Shown: one piece after another, positions 28,783-37,499 of the stretch
Numbering within the stretch: position 1 is the stretch's first letter
Layout of the letters: the number at the start of each line of letters is the position of its first letter
Assembly (NCBI RefSeq): GCF_000092065.1
Contig: NC_009374.1
Coordinates: 485,134 to 549,133, forward strand
Direction of reading: 5' to 3'
DNA: 64,000 bases
Source: Ostreococcus lucimarinus CCE9901
Taxonomy: Eukaryota; Chlorophyta; Mamiellophyceae; Mamiellales; Bathycoccaceae
The notes under the pieces: generated by a model
Database searches by the model: none
What the model saw: only the letters and a program-made list of their open reading frames with translations
Told to the model about the DNA's origin: nothing
Program-made: the position numbers and the translations under genes

Positions 28783-30171
28783 ATGGCGAAGCGATCGGAA
28801 CCGAAACCCGCGAACGCGGAGGACAACTCGCAGACCGGTAAAATCGCCATCGTCGCCCTCGCCGCGCTCGGTTTAGCGATCAAGTCTCGCGTCGCGCGCT
28901 CGAAAGCCGACGCCAAACCGTTCGTCACGCGTTTACCGACCGCGACGAACTCGACGCCCGGCGCGTCGTCGAGCGTCGATAAGAGCCCGTCCGGTCGCGC
29001 GTTGCGCTCGCCGTTGCGTCCTCGCGACTCCTCGACGCGTGATCACGCGGCGGAGGGTTTGGCGTTGATCGAGCTCGAGGCGCGCGGCGTCGCCGTCTCG
29101 GTGTCGCCGTTCGGCGCGACGATCGTCTCGCTGCGCGCGGCGCGGCGCGGGGACGCGGACGAGAAGGATGACGTCGTTCTCGGGTTCGATGATTGCGAGA
29201 GTTACGATGAGGTCGAGGGAAGGCCGTATTTTGGTGCGGTGTGTGGACGGGTGGCGAATCGAATCGCGCGCGGGGAATTCGCCGTCGGCCGAAGGACGCA
29301 CACGCTGGCGAAGAATAACGGGGAGAATACGCTGCACGGCGGGACTTCGGGATGGGATCGTAAGCGGTGGACGGTGGAGGATCAAACGCGAAGTAGTGTG
29401 ACGTTGAGTTACGTGAGCGTCGATGGTGAAGAAGGGTTCCCGGCGAACGTGAAGATGTACGTGGTGTACTCCGTCGTCGGATTCGGCGAACGCGTCGAAC
29501 TCGAATGCGACGAAGACGCGGGCGAGGTGAAGCTTTGCGTGCGAAATTGCGCCGAGGTGACGACGAAGATGACGGCGACGGCGGATGCGATGACACCAAT
29601 TTCCACGGTGCAGCACACGTACTTTAATTTGAACGGACACGCGTGCGGGGAGGATTGCTCGTCGCACGTCGTCGAGATGCCGAATTGCGACCGGTACGTC
29701 CCGGTGAACGAGGACACGCTGATTCCCACGGGCGAAGGTTTGCGCAAGGTGGACGGCACGGCGTTTGATTTACGTTCTCCGACACCGATGTTTGAGAAAT
29801 CGAGCGAAGGCTACGACAACACGTTCGTCATCGCCGGCGCAGACGCGACGAGACCGACGAGCGAACTCCCGCGCGCGGCGCCGCGATTGGCGGCGCGCGT
29901 CACGTGCGAAGACGCCGGACGCGTTTTAGAGGTTTTAACGGACGCCCCGGGCGTGCATTTATACACCGGCAACTTTCTCTCCGAGAATATGGTCGGGAAG
30001 AAGAAGGAACGCGCGCGATACCGCAAGCACGGCGGATTCTGTCTAGAGACGGGCTGGTTCCCCGACGCCGTCAATCAGCACTCGAAAATCGGCGCCTCGT
30101 ACCCGAGCGTCATGGTCAACCGCGGCGACACGTACTCGCACACGCTAACGTACCGACTTTCGAACATTTAA
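28783..30171 (+). CDS. Aldose 1-epimerase (galactose mutarotase)
   Basis: 462 aa from the first ATG at 28783. Residues about 20-40 are hydrophobic (GKIAIVALAALGLAIKSRVA), suggesting an N-terminal membrane anchor or targeting segment. The epimerase domain begins near residue 85. It carries the family signatures CGRVANRIARGEF, NNGENTLHGG, the catalytic-histidine region VQHTYFNLNG, VNEDTLIPTG, and the catalytic-glutamate region FCLETGWFPDAVN. The enzyme interconverts alpha and beta anomers of hexoses such as galactose and glucose. A glycine/cysteine loop GHACGEDCSS after the histidine strand is slightly unusual. The gene converges with SEC22, with only 20 bp between the two stops. Confidence 0.93.
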   Translation: MAKRSEPKPANAEDNSQTGKIAIVALAALGLAIKSRVARSKADAKPFVTRLPTATNSTPGASSSVDKSPSGRALRSPLRPRDSSTRDHAAEGLALIELEARGVAVSVSPFGATIVSLRAARRGDADEKDDVVLGFDDCESYDEVEGRPYFGAVCGRVANRIARGEFAVGRRTHTLAKNNGENTLHGGTSGWDRKRWTVEDQTRSSVTLSYVSVDGEEGFPANVKMYVVYSVVGFGERVELECDEDAGEVKLCVRNCAEVTTKMTATADAMTPISTVQHTYFNLNGHACGEDCSSHVVEMPNCDRYVPVNEDTLIPTGEGLRKVDGTAFDLRSPTPMFEKSSEGYDNTFVIAGADATRPTSELPRAAPRLAARVTCEDAGRVLEVLTDAPGVHLYTGNFLSENMVGKKKERARYRKHGGFCLETGWFPDAVNQHSKIGASYPSVMVNRGDTYSHTLTYRLSNI

Positions 30172-30178
30172 TAGGGAA

Positions 30179-30183
30179 TTACA
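30179..30183 (-). terminator. TGTAA polyadenylation-type box after SEC22
   Basis: TTACA on the plus strand, so TGTAA on the SEC22 strand, 9 nt past its stop. It lies inside the 20-bp space between SEC22 and the epimerase gene. Confidence 0.6.
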
Positions 30184-30191
30184 CCACGCTA

Positions 30192-30875
30192 TCAGTACGA
30201 GAAGACGTAGAAGCGCAACAAGAGCGTCAAAAATACTACGCCTACGAATATCGCGAGCGGCATGTACTTTTGAATCAGCGCCTGTCTACTCAAATCCCTC
30301 GCCCTTTTGCTATACTTTTTGCTCGCCGCGCTCAAATTCCCGCTCATCGCGCTCACTCGATCCAAACCCTCGCCCTGGGCCATGATATCGTTGATATTCC
30401 TCGTCATGATTTGTTGTATATCCGCCAAATCCGTGTTCAACTTGTTTAAATTCCTCTGCGTGCGCGCGTCGCTGTACAGCGCCTTGGTCCTCTGTATGAA
30501 GGTATCAAACTTTATGAACGCGTACGGTCGCGCCACCGCGTCGACTTCCCGTCCATTTTGTCTCGCAAACTCCTGTTGCAGCTCCTCCAGGTACTGATAC
30601 GCCAACTTTTTCGGGTACGTTCGGTCGCACACGCACAGGTAGCACACGCCGTCGTCGACGACGTAGTGCATCAAGTGTTCGCCCGTCTCGATCGTCATCC
30701 GCGACGGCGGCGGATTCGGCGCGGGTTCGCCCAGCTTTTTAAACAGCGCCTTCGCCTGTCGCTTGCACGTCTCGAGCGCGCGCGACTCGACGTCACCGTT
30801 CGACGTCGAGGCGTCGAGCGATTCCGCGAGCGGTAATCCATCGTTCGCGCGCGCCAAGAGCGTCAGTTTCACCAT
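30192..30875 (-). CDS. SEC22: SEC22-like longin R-SNARE
   Basis: 227 aa from the Met at 30875. The start MVKLTLLARANDGLPLAESL opens a longin domain (about residues 1-125), with HYVVDDGVCYLCVCDRTYPK as its central strands. The SNARE motif (about 135-195) has LNTDLADIQQIMTRNIND and the SEC22-typical RDLSRQALIQKYMP. A C-terminal anchor (about 202-222) ends at RFYVFSY. SEC22 functions in ER-to-Golgi and Golgi-to-ER transport. The reading frame is open far upstream, but that part overlaps the YIP1 gene and is arginine-rich noise, so 30875 is firmly preferred. It is divergent with a YIP1 gene (165 bp), another ER-Golgi trafficking gene. TTACA on the plus strand at 30179-30183 is a TGTAA polyadenylation box for this gene. 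Confidence 0.93.
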   Translation of the reverse strand: MVKLTLLARANDGLPLAESLDASTSNGDVESRALETCKRQAKALFKKLGEPAPNPPPSRMTIETGEHLMHYVVDDGVCYLCVCDRTYPKKLAYQYLEELQQEFARQNGREVDAVARPYAFIKFDTFIQRTKALYSDARTQRNLNKLNTDLADIQQIMTRNINDIMAQGEGLDRVSAMSGNLSAASKKYSKRARDLSRQALIQKYMPLAIFVGVVFLTLLLRFYVFSY

Positions 30876-31040
30876 CGTTCGCCGCGCTCGAGGCGTCGAC
30901 CGACCCACGGGCGCGCGTCGCGTCGATCGTCGAGCGATTCGCGCGCGATTCGCGTCGCGGAGTGTCGCGGCGGCGGCATTTCCGCGGCGCTTCCGCGGCA
31001 CTTTGCGTCGCGAAACGCATTCGTTCGCAGCGTGGACGCG
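30876..31040. promoter_or_regulatory. Shared divergent promoter of SEC22 and the YIP1 gene
   Basis: 165 bp between the start codons of two ER-Golgi trafficking genes. The gap is GC-rich (GCGCG and GCGGCGG runs) with no TATA box. Co-expression from a bidirectional promoter is a reasonable inference. Confidence 0.5.
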
Positions 31041-32135
31041 ATGAGCGGCGAAGAGGTGCGCGCGAACGCGACGCGCGCGCGCGCGAAGGGTGAACGGTTT
31101 GGCGACGCGCGGGGCGGTCGAGCGCGCGCGAGAACGCGCGCGAACGCGACGAAGGACGAGGAAAGACTGACGATTTGAGATCTGCCACAGTACAACCCAT
31201 TTCTGAATGACTTGAACGACGCCGACGTCGAGCACGACGCGGGATTCGGACCCGAAGGCGCGTTTGCGGGGATGTCGTCGTCGACGGCGACGGCGAAGAG
31301 CGATGACCCGCGAACGATGGCGGAGAGTGGGAGCGTGTTCGGAGGGTCGGCGAGCGCGAACGCGCCGGCGGCGAAGGAGGCGACGCGCGGGTCGATACGC
31401 GAGGACGGAGGGAGCGCGTCCGCGAGCGCGTCGGGAGGGAGTGGGATGGCTTCCGCGTTCGTCGGTGGGACGAGCGATCCGAACGCGGAGGCGCCACAGC
31501 GGAGACGCGGTTGGATTTTTAGCGTTTCGTATTATCAGCAATTTTTCGACGTCGATACAGAGGAGGTGACGAAGCGCGTGTCGAGCGTGTTCACGTCGCC
31601 ACATAAAGGAACGTTTTTGGACGATGTGGCGGGAAATCCTGATCTGTACGTGCCGATTTGGGGGAGCGCGACGTTGGTGTTCTTCACCGCGCTTGGAAGC
31701 GCGTGGGGCAAGTTTAACATGCGTAAGAGCGAGGGCTGGTCGTTCGACGCGAAGTCGGTGAGTTTGAGCGCGGCGTTGATTTATGGGTACGTCTTCTTGT
31801 TCTCGCTCATCGTGCACATGACGTTAACGTGCTACGCGCGCGTCGACAACTTGCGCGTCACCGACGTGTGGTGTCTGTACGGGTACAGCATTCTCGCCTT
31901 CATACCGGTGTGCATCTTAGCCACCGTTCCCGTTGAGTTGTTCCGGTGGTTATTCACCGGCGCGTGCGCCGCGTTGAGCACGTTGTTCCTCATGTCCAAC
32001 GTTCGCAAGCGCGTGTTATCGTCGAGCAAAGGCACGACGTTTGCCGTGAGTTTCGTGAGTTTCATCGGCGCCGCGCACTTCGCCTTTGCGTTGATTCTCA
32101 AACTCTTCTTCTTCCAGTATTACTTCGGGCACTGA
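31041..32135 (+). CDS. YIP1-domain protein (YIPF family, Rab/ER-Golgi trafficking)
   Basis: Two exons, 31041-31055 and 31191-32135, giving 319 aa. The first exon encodes only MSGEE. The 135-nt intron has donor GAG|GTGCGCG, branch box CTGAC at 31167-31171 and acceptor CCACAG|TAC; the frame is kept at phase 0. Exon 2 opens YNPFLNDLND and has a Ser/Ala-rich linker. The Yip1 domain follows: YYQQFFDVDTEEV, NPDLYVPIWGSATLVFFTAL, then about five membrane helices up to residue 315. YIP1 proteins interact with Rab GTPases at ER exit sites and Golgi; the sequence is closest in character to YIPF1/2. The first exon is inferred from splice signals. An alternative is a start further upstream with different splicing. 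TGTAA lies at 32153-32157. Confidence 0.87.
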
Positions 32136-32152
32136 TTAGCCACTCACAGCGT

Positions 32153-32157
32153 TGTAA
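32153..32157 (+). terminator. TGTAA polyadenylation-type box after the YIP1 gene
   Basis: TGTAA lies 18 nt after the stop of the YIP1 gene. Confidence 0.6.
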
Positions 32158-32249
32158 TCTCATAGCGGCGATTAGAATCGATCGACCCGCGTCGTCATCT
32201 CGAGTCGGCGTCTCGAGTCGGCGTCTCGCGCGTCGCATTCCTCATTCCT

Positions 32250-32337
32250 ATGCGTGCCCGTCTCGCTGGACTCGCGCGAACGCTCCCATCACCGCTCGCG
32301 CGCGCGCACGTCACTGCGCACCACCACCTCCGCGCCG

Positions 32338-32368
<31 letters not shown>

Positions 32369-33179
32369 CAAACGTTGTCCCAGAGCTTTGTCCCCAAACC
32401 TCGCGAGCATGGGCAATCGTTCGTCCTCGACGTGGGACGCCACGCAAACGCAAGAAGACTTCATGCGAAACGACCGCGTGATCGTTGTTTCGGCCGCGGA
32501 TGACGTGCTCGGGAGCGAGACGAAGGAAAACGCGCACAAGTTCATCGAAGGGTCGTCGACGACGCCGCGCGGGACGCTGCACCGAGCGTTTAGCGTGTTC
32601 CTGTTCGATGACAGCGGACGGTTGCTGCTGCAACAGCGCGCGGCGAATAAAATTACATTTCCGAGCGTTTGGACGAACACGTGCTGCTCGCATCAGCTGA
32701 CGGGACAGAAACCAGATGAGATGGACGACGCGTCGGCGATCGCGAGCGGGGCGTGCGACGGCGCGAAACGCGCGGCGACGAGGAAATTGAAACATGAACT
32801 CGGTATCGACGCCAAGGACGTGCCGACGGAGAGCATCAAATTTTTGACGCGTTTACATTACTGCGCCGCGGATGAGTTCGCCGAGAATGCGAATCAACCG
32901 GTGGGAGGGACGTGGGGCGAGCACGAGATGGACTACATTTTGTTTGCGAAAATCGCGCGCGCGGGCGAGTCGTTGCCGATGGCGGTAAACGCGGAAGAGA
33001 TCGACGACACGAAGTGGGTGACTGCAAGCGAACTTAAGGCGATGATGGACCAGTCCAGTGGGTTGCGATGGAGTCCGTGGTTTAGGATCATCGCCGAGAA
33101 GTTCTTGTATGCGTGGTGGACCGACTTGGACTCGCTCGACAAGCACGTCGACGTCGAGACGATTCACAAGGTGATGTAG
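32250..33179 (+). CDS. IDI: Isopentenyl-diphosphate delta-isomerase (type I IDI)
   Basis: 309 aa. It interconverts IPP and DMAPP for isoprenoid synthesis. The N-terminus is Arg/His-rich with a Ser10 run encoded by a TCG repeat (32340-32369), consistent with a plastid transit peptide. An internal Met at residue 54 (32409) could start a cytosolic form. The Nudix-like IDI core starts near residue 95. It has LHRAFSVFLFDDSGRLLLQQ, the catalytic cysteine motif TNTCCSHQL, the metal and glutamate motif WGEHEMDYILF, and the C-terminal SPWFRIIAEKFLYAWW. An insertion of about ten residues after GQKPDEMDDA matches plant and algal enzymes. Catalytic Cys and Glu are present. It is co-directional with and 114 bp downstream of the YIP1 gene. 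Confidence 0.94.
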
Positions 33180-33448
33180 ACGAGAGGTGCGTATTTTCTT
33201 CGAATGACAACCGCGTGCTTCTTCCTTTTTCAATCTTATGCTTGCATCTCGATGATGACAACTGTGACGGGCGGACTGCACGGGGTGATATCCGGATGAA
33301 CGATTAGTCCTAGCGTTAACTCACGAGTGCGCTCCTGAGAGATGTACGCATAAGTTTTTCTCCTTTCGCGCGTTCCGCTCGCTCGCGCGCGCGTTGCGAA
33401 CACTGACGATTGTTTTCATCCTCTTTAGATTATTAGCTAGCATTAGCG

Positions 33449-33453
33449 TTACA
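33449..33453 (-). terminator. TGTAA polyadenylation-type box after the histidine phosphatase
   Basis: TTACA on the plus strand, 17 nt beyond the phosphatase stop on its own strand. Confidence 0.55.
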
Positions 33454-33469
33454 GCGAGTTGATACATTG

Positions 33470-35296
33470 TTAAACAAATTTGCTCCCAAACAACAACGAG
33501 GCGTTTTCGAGCGTCGCTCTTCCATACGCGTCGAACGTCACATCTAATGCGACGCACCCGGCGTTGCAGAGCTTTTGATTGATTAATTTTTCGAAGACCT
33601 TACCCTTGTTGTGAGAGTTTTCGATTCTGGCCGCCTTTGGAGCGGCCGCCAACGTGGACGGCACAAAGGGAATATCGTCCGGGCCGACGGTACTTCGCTG
33701 CGGCACGGCGAACGGGTCGCTCGACGTCGTCGCGGGCGCCGGCGTGAATGGATCCTTCGACGCTTTAAACGCGTCGAACGGATCGGGCGATACACGAGTC
33801 GCACCAGAACCACTGATGCCAGCGCCGTCGTCAGCTTTCGGGATGATTTTTGCGACGAGCTGTTGAAGAAACAGCGAGTGTCCGACTACGATGACGGCGT
33901 CGTCCGCGTCGTGCAGTCGCATCGTTTCCAGAAAATCGTAAATGCGAGCCTCGACGTCTTGCGCGTTGTCTGAATCCGTCTCGCTCGTCCACCACTGACC
34001 GATGGCATCGTTTGGGTCGAACGCCATGCCAGCACCGAGGCGAGAGGCGGCTTGATCGTTGACGATTTCAGCCAACTTTTTCTTCGCGCGATCGAGAACT
34101 CCATCGCCTTGCTCGATGCCGACCGTGTCCAGACCTCCCACGCCTTTAATCTCTCGAATAGATTGTAAACACACCTGTCTCATCACACCTTGCACCGTTA
34201 ACGGGTGGCTTTGAAGCATAAAGCACGCCGTCTGCACCGCGCGCGTCAGCGGTGAAACGTAGCACGTCGTGCAACGCCCGTACGATTCGCACAACTCTGA
34301 ACCTTCGTTTTCCGCGACCATCAACGATGGCGATCGAGATTTTGGCGACGACGGCGAAGACGGCGGGCTCATCGTCGGCGGCGAAGTACTCGTCACGTTG
34401 GCGTGCACCAACACGCCCGCCTGCGCCTGCGAACACGCCACCGCGGCGCGCCCCCCGAGCGCCTGCGCCTGTTGCACCCCGAACAAGGTCAGCGGATGAT
34501 CGAATCGCATCATGTTCGCGATGTTAATATCTCTCTGCGCCTCATTCCACTTGCTCTCGCCGTGACGAACGTAAAATATTCGTTTCGACGCGCGCGTCTC
34601 GGCCAAGTCTCGCGTCCTCAACGCGACGTGCACCGTCGCCGGCGACGTCGCGCGCTCCAATTTATCGTACATCGGCACCGCCACCTCCGCGCCCTCGTTC
34701 GCCAGCGCGTGCTGCACCGAAACCTGTCCTCGCGCGATCAACGTCGCTCTCTCCACTCCCCTCGCGCCGTCGCCCGCGTACAAATCGACGCACAGCGCGT
34801 CCCCGAACCGCGCCTCGCACCGCAAATCCCGCGTCGTGTTCCACACCGGCGCCCTCGTCCTCGTCGATCGGCTCATCGTCTGCGCTCTCCGTCCCCTGCA
34901 CGCGCCGTCGCCGCCGATCACCCGCATCGCGACGAACACCCGATTCGCCGTCGTCCCTCGCGTCGTCCCTCGCGTCACCGTCGCCGCCGTCGTCCGCCGT
35001 CGCGTCGCGTCCTCCGCCGCGTCGTCCGCGTCCGCGTACCGCCCCGTCTCGCGCGTCGGCGTCGCCCGCTTCGTCCCTCGTCGCAGCGCGCGCTTCAGCA
35101 GCGCGCCCGGCGTCGTCGCGCGCCGTCCTTCGTCGTCGTCGTCTCGCGTCGTCGTCCCGTCGTCGTCGCTCGACGCGCTCGCGCGCGTCGTATTCGCGTC
35201 GTCGCCGTCCGCGATCGCCGTCCGCGACAGCGCGTCGTTCAGCGCGTGCGTGCGCTCGATGAACGATCGACGCAGGCCGTCCCAGGACGACTTCAT
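33470..35296 (-). CDS. Histidine-phosphatase (phosphoglycerate-mutase-like) with C2-like N-terminus and DPF motifs
   Basis: 608 aa from the Met at 35296. Residues about 1-110 are Thr/Arg/Asp-rich and likely disordered. Residues about 115-225 resemble a C2 domain: RVFVAMRVIGGDGAC, TRAPVWNTTRDLRCEA, and a late VPMYDKLE. The phosphatase core opens with the active-site motif IFYVRHGESKWNE (about residue 240) and contains CTTCYVSPLTRAVQT. The second histidine is in AVIVVGHSLFLQQ (about residue 470). A segment of about 30 residues following it has three DPF motifs (DPFDAF, DPFTPA, DPFAVP), which in other proteins bind the AP-2 alpha ear or EH domains. The C-terminal 50 residues return to a folded-looking sequence. 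The substrate is unknown. A TTACA box lies at 33449-33453 after the stop. Start codons of this gene and the GNAT gene are 41 bp apart. Confidence 0.8.
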   Translation of the reverse strand: MKSSWDGLRRSFIERTHALNDALSRTAIADGDDANTTRASASSDDDGTTTRDDDDEGRRATTPGALLKRALRRGTKRATPTRETGRYADADDAAEDATRRRTTAATVTRGTTRGTTANRVFVAMRVIGGDGACRGRRAQTMSRSTRTRAPVWNTTRDLRCEARFGDALCVDLYAGDGARGVERATLIARGQVSVQHALANEGAEVAVPMYDKLERATSPATVHVALRTRDLAETRASKRIFYVRHGESKWNEAQRDINIANMMRFDHPLTLFGVQQAQALGGRAAVACSQAQAGVLVHANVTSTSPPTMSPPSSPSSPKSRSPSLMVAENEGSELCESYGRCTTCYVSPLTRAVQTACFMLQSHPLTVQGVMRQVCLQSIREIKGVGGLDTVGIEQGDGVLDRAKKKLAEIVNDQAASRLGAGMAFDPNDAIGQWWTSETDSDNAQDVEARIYDFLETMRLHDADDAVIVVGHSLFLQQLVAKIIPKADDGAGISGSGATRVSPDPFDAFKASKDPFTPAPATTSSDPFAVPQRSTVGPDDIPFVPSTLAAAPKAARIENSHNKGKVFEKLINQKLCNAGCVALDVTFDAYGRATLENASLLFGSKFV

Positions 35297-35337
35297 CGTC
35301 GAATTGTGACGGTCTTCGCGTCGCAACGAGACGCGCG
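35297..35337. promoter_or_regulatory. 41-bp divergent promoter gap, histidine phosphatase / GNAT
   Basis: Start codons of the two divergent genes are 41 bp apart, the shortest such gap in the window. No TATA-like sequence is visible in it. Confidence 0.6.
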
Positions 35338-35856
35338 ATGGCGTACGTCGTCGAGCGGTGCGCGCGGGCGACGTCACCTACGACGACGCCGTCGCGCGCG
35401 ACGCCGTCGCGGCGCGCGATCGAGCGGTTCGTCGCGAGAGACGCGACCTCCGGCGTCGTCGTCGGCGCGTGCGCGTTTTGGACGCGCGACGACGGCGCGA
35501 CGGGATTCGTGAGCGGACTCGAGGTCGACAGAGCGCACCGACGACGAGGCGTGGCGACGACGCTCGTCAGGGCGGTCGAGCGGGAGTGCGCGCGGCGGGG
35601 GGCGACGCGGTGCGCGCTGAGCGTGAACAAGGGGAATCGCGGCGCGACGAAGACGTACGAGAGGTTGGGGTACGTCAGGGACGAGGAAACGCGAGGCGCG
35701 ATGGCGTGGGTGCGCGATCCGTTGGTGTTGGTGCAGCACAGGATGTCGAAACCGATCGGGATCGAAGGCGAACGCGGAGAAGAGCAGAGCGGCGCGGGGC
35801 GGAGCGGAGCGGAAGAGAGCGCGGCGGCGCGCGCGCGGACGGATGGATTAGATTAG
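35338..35856 (+). CDS. GNAT-family N-acetyltransferase
   Basis: 172 aa. The GNAT fold is seen from about residue 40: VVVGACAFW, then TGFVSGLEVDRAHRRRGVAT, with the Q/R-x-x-G-x-A acetyl-CoA loop as RRRGVAT, and KGNRGATKTYERLGYVRDEE as motif B. These fit a RimI/Naa-like acetyltransferase. The C-terminal 40 residues are Glu/Gly/Ala/Arg-rich and not part of the fold. The substrate cannot be assigned. Its stop is 16 bp from the ARP2 stop on the opposite strand, so the 3' ends must overlap. A GATTA repeat spans the shared terminator. Confidence 0.82.
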   Translation: MAYVVERCARATSPTTTPSRATPSRRAIERFVARDATSGVVVGACAFWTRDDGATGFVSGLEVDRAHRRRGVATTLVRAVERECARRGATRCALSVNKGNRGATKTYERLGYVRDEETRGAMAWVRDPLVLVQHRMSKPIGIEGERGEEQSGAGRSGAEESAAARARTDGLD

Positions 35857-35857
35857 A

Positions 35858-35862
35858 TTACA
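35858..35862 (-). terminator. TGTAA polyadenylation-type box after ARP2
   Basis: TTACA on the plus strand, 11 nt beyond the ARP2 stop. It starts 2 nt after the convergent GNAT stop codon, so the 3' ends overlap. Confidence 0.55.
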
Positions 35863-35872
35863 ACACGACGGT

Positions 35873-37096
35873 TCACATGCCGCATTTTTTCAACGCTCGT
35901 TCGATGCCTTGCTCCTCGTACTCTTGCTTGGAGATCCAGAACTCGTCCTTGCTTCGCATGATGTCCGCTAAGACGGCGCCGCCGACGAAGACCATGTGCT
36001 TGCGGTGCGCCGGCGCCTCGACTTTCATCTTGAACTTTTTCATCGCCTCTTTGTCGCCGTTCAAGACGTTTTTCAGGTAAAGGCGCTTGATGTCGCGCTC
36101 GAGTCGCGAGGGTAAGCCGGCGTACATGGAGTTCCCGCCGGACAAGACGATGTGTTGATACAGCGACCGTCGATTGTCGATTTCGTTTTCTTGGATGCAC
36201 TTGAAGACGAGGTCGGAGATCCCGTCGCTTTCGACGTCGATGAGATCGGGCTGGAACAAACACTCGGGACCCATGAACCGTTCCGGGCCGAATTTGATGA
36301 CTCGCCCGTCCGGCAGCGTGTACGACGCGTTCGTCGCCGTCGTCTCTCGCGCCAACTGCAAATCGCGCTTGTAGTCGTACGCGACGTAACACAACTCCTC
36401 CTTGATCAAACGCGCCGTTTCCACGTCCGACGTTCGATTCAGCGGGTACCCTCGACGCGTTAACAAATCAATCATTCGCGTCGTCACGTGCCTTCCCGCC
36501 ACGTTCAATCGCTTGGTGAGATGTGGGAACGAATATCCATCCACCACCGGCACGACGTGCGTGACGCCGTCGCCCGAGTCCACGACGACTCCCGTCATCA
36601 ATCCTTGCGCGTACAGCGTCAACACCGCCTGCACTTGGACGTACGCCCCTCGAAACCCATACGTCTCAAACATCGTCGACATCATGCGCTCGCGATTCGA
36701 TTTCGGGTTCAACGGCGGATCCGTGAGCATCACCTTGCACTCGCGCGTATCGCATCCCAAACTCTCAAACGCCCTGTCCCACACCAATCCCATATCTTCC
36801 CAGTCTCGCACCACCCCGTTCGACACCGGGTACGAAATTTCTAAATTCGCGCGTTTTCGCGCCGCCTCGTCCCCGACGTACACGTCTTTCATCGCTTCAT
36901 CGTCGAACGCGTCTTCCTCGTACCGCAGCGTCGGTCGTCCCACCATGCACGGGAACAGCGTTCGCGGTTCTTCATCCCCCGCGTACCCAGCCTTGACGAA
37001 TCCCGTGCCCGTATCGCACACCACGACGTTCTCACGGTTCGTCAGTCCCACCGACGTCGCGAACCGCGCCGGGAGCGCGCCGCTCGCGTCCGTCAT
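35873..37096 (-). CDS. ARP2: Actin-related protein 2 (ARP2)
   Basis: 407 aa, single exon. The actin fold is complete: VVVCDTGTGFVKAGYAGDEE (phosphate loop 1), the FPCMVGRP segment, VMLTDPPLNPKSNRERM, VVVDSGDGVTHVVPVVDGY (phosphate loop 2), and the adenosine motif HIVLSGGNSMYAGLPSRLER. The AGYAGDEEPRTLFP and CLFQPDLIDVE segments fit ARP2 rather than conventional actin or ARP3. ARP2 and ARP3 form the nucleating pair of the Arp2/3 complex that makes branched actin filaments. Six partner subunits are not in this window. The N-terminus has about 15 residues more than actin. TTACA at 35858-35862 would be its polyadenylation signal, overlapping the end of the GNAT coding region. Confidence 0.92.
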   Translation of the reverse strand: MTDASGALPARFATSVGLTNRENVVVCDTGTGFVKAGYAGDEEPRTLFPCMVGRPTLRYEEDAFDDEAMKDVYVGDEAARKRANLEISYPVSNGVVRDWEDMGLVWDRAFESLGCDTRECKVMLTDPPLNPKSNRERMMSTMFETYGFRGAYVQVQAVLTLYAQGLMTGVVVDSGDGVTHVVPVVDGYSFPHLTKRLNVAGRHVTTRMIDLLTRRGYPLNRTSDVETARLIKEELCYVAYDYKRDLQLARETTATNASYTLPDGRVIKFGPERFMGPECLFQPDLIDVESDGISDLVFKCIQENEIDNRRSLYQHIVLSGGNSMYAGLPSRLERDIKRLYLKNVLNGDKEAMKKFKMKVEAPAHRKHMVFVGGAVLADIMRSKDEFWISKQEYEEQGIERALKKCGM

Positions 37097-37499
37097 GTCG
37101 ATGAATCGATGGCCGGTGCGATTCTTTGGATTCGGAATTGGAGTTCGTTCGCCGGCGCCGTCGCGTCGCGCGGGGCGCGCTTCGGGCCGTCACTCGCGCG
37201 GAGCGGCGCGATGACGCGCGTGGTCGCGAGCGTTCGCGCGAAGACGAGGCGTCGCGCGACGGACGACGCGCGGTCGAGTGCGGGGCGAGCGAGGCGAGCG
37301 AGGCGAGCGCGAACGACGAATCGGAGACTCGACGTGATTCATTAAAGAGTCGACTCGCGTGGTGCGAGTCATACCTTATGAATGATATGACGACTAATGG
37401 TGCACGGCAACGAAACGTCGAACGAGCGTCGTCGCGCGCTCGACGTAGGAGGGAGGAGAAATGAAAAGCCAATCAAATCAATCGCAACCTTTCGCCACG
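37097..37499. other. Gap between ARP2 and the plastid protein gene
   Basis: 403 bp holding the ARP2 promoter and, possibly, nothing else. It includes a run of GCGAGCGAG repeats near 37285-37310. No gene or clear motif seen. Confidence 0.6.
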
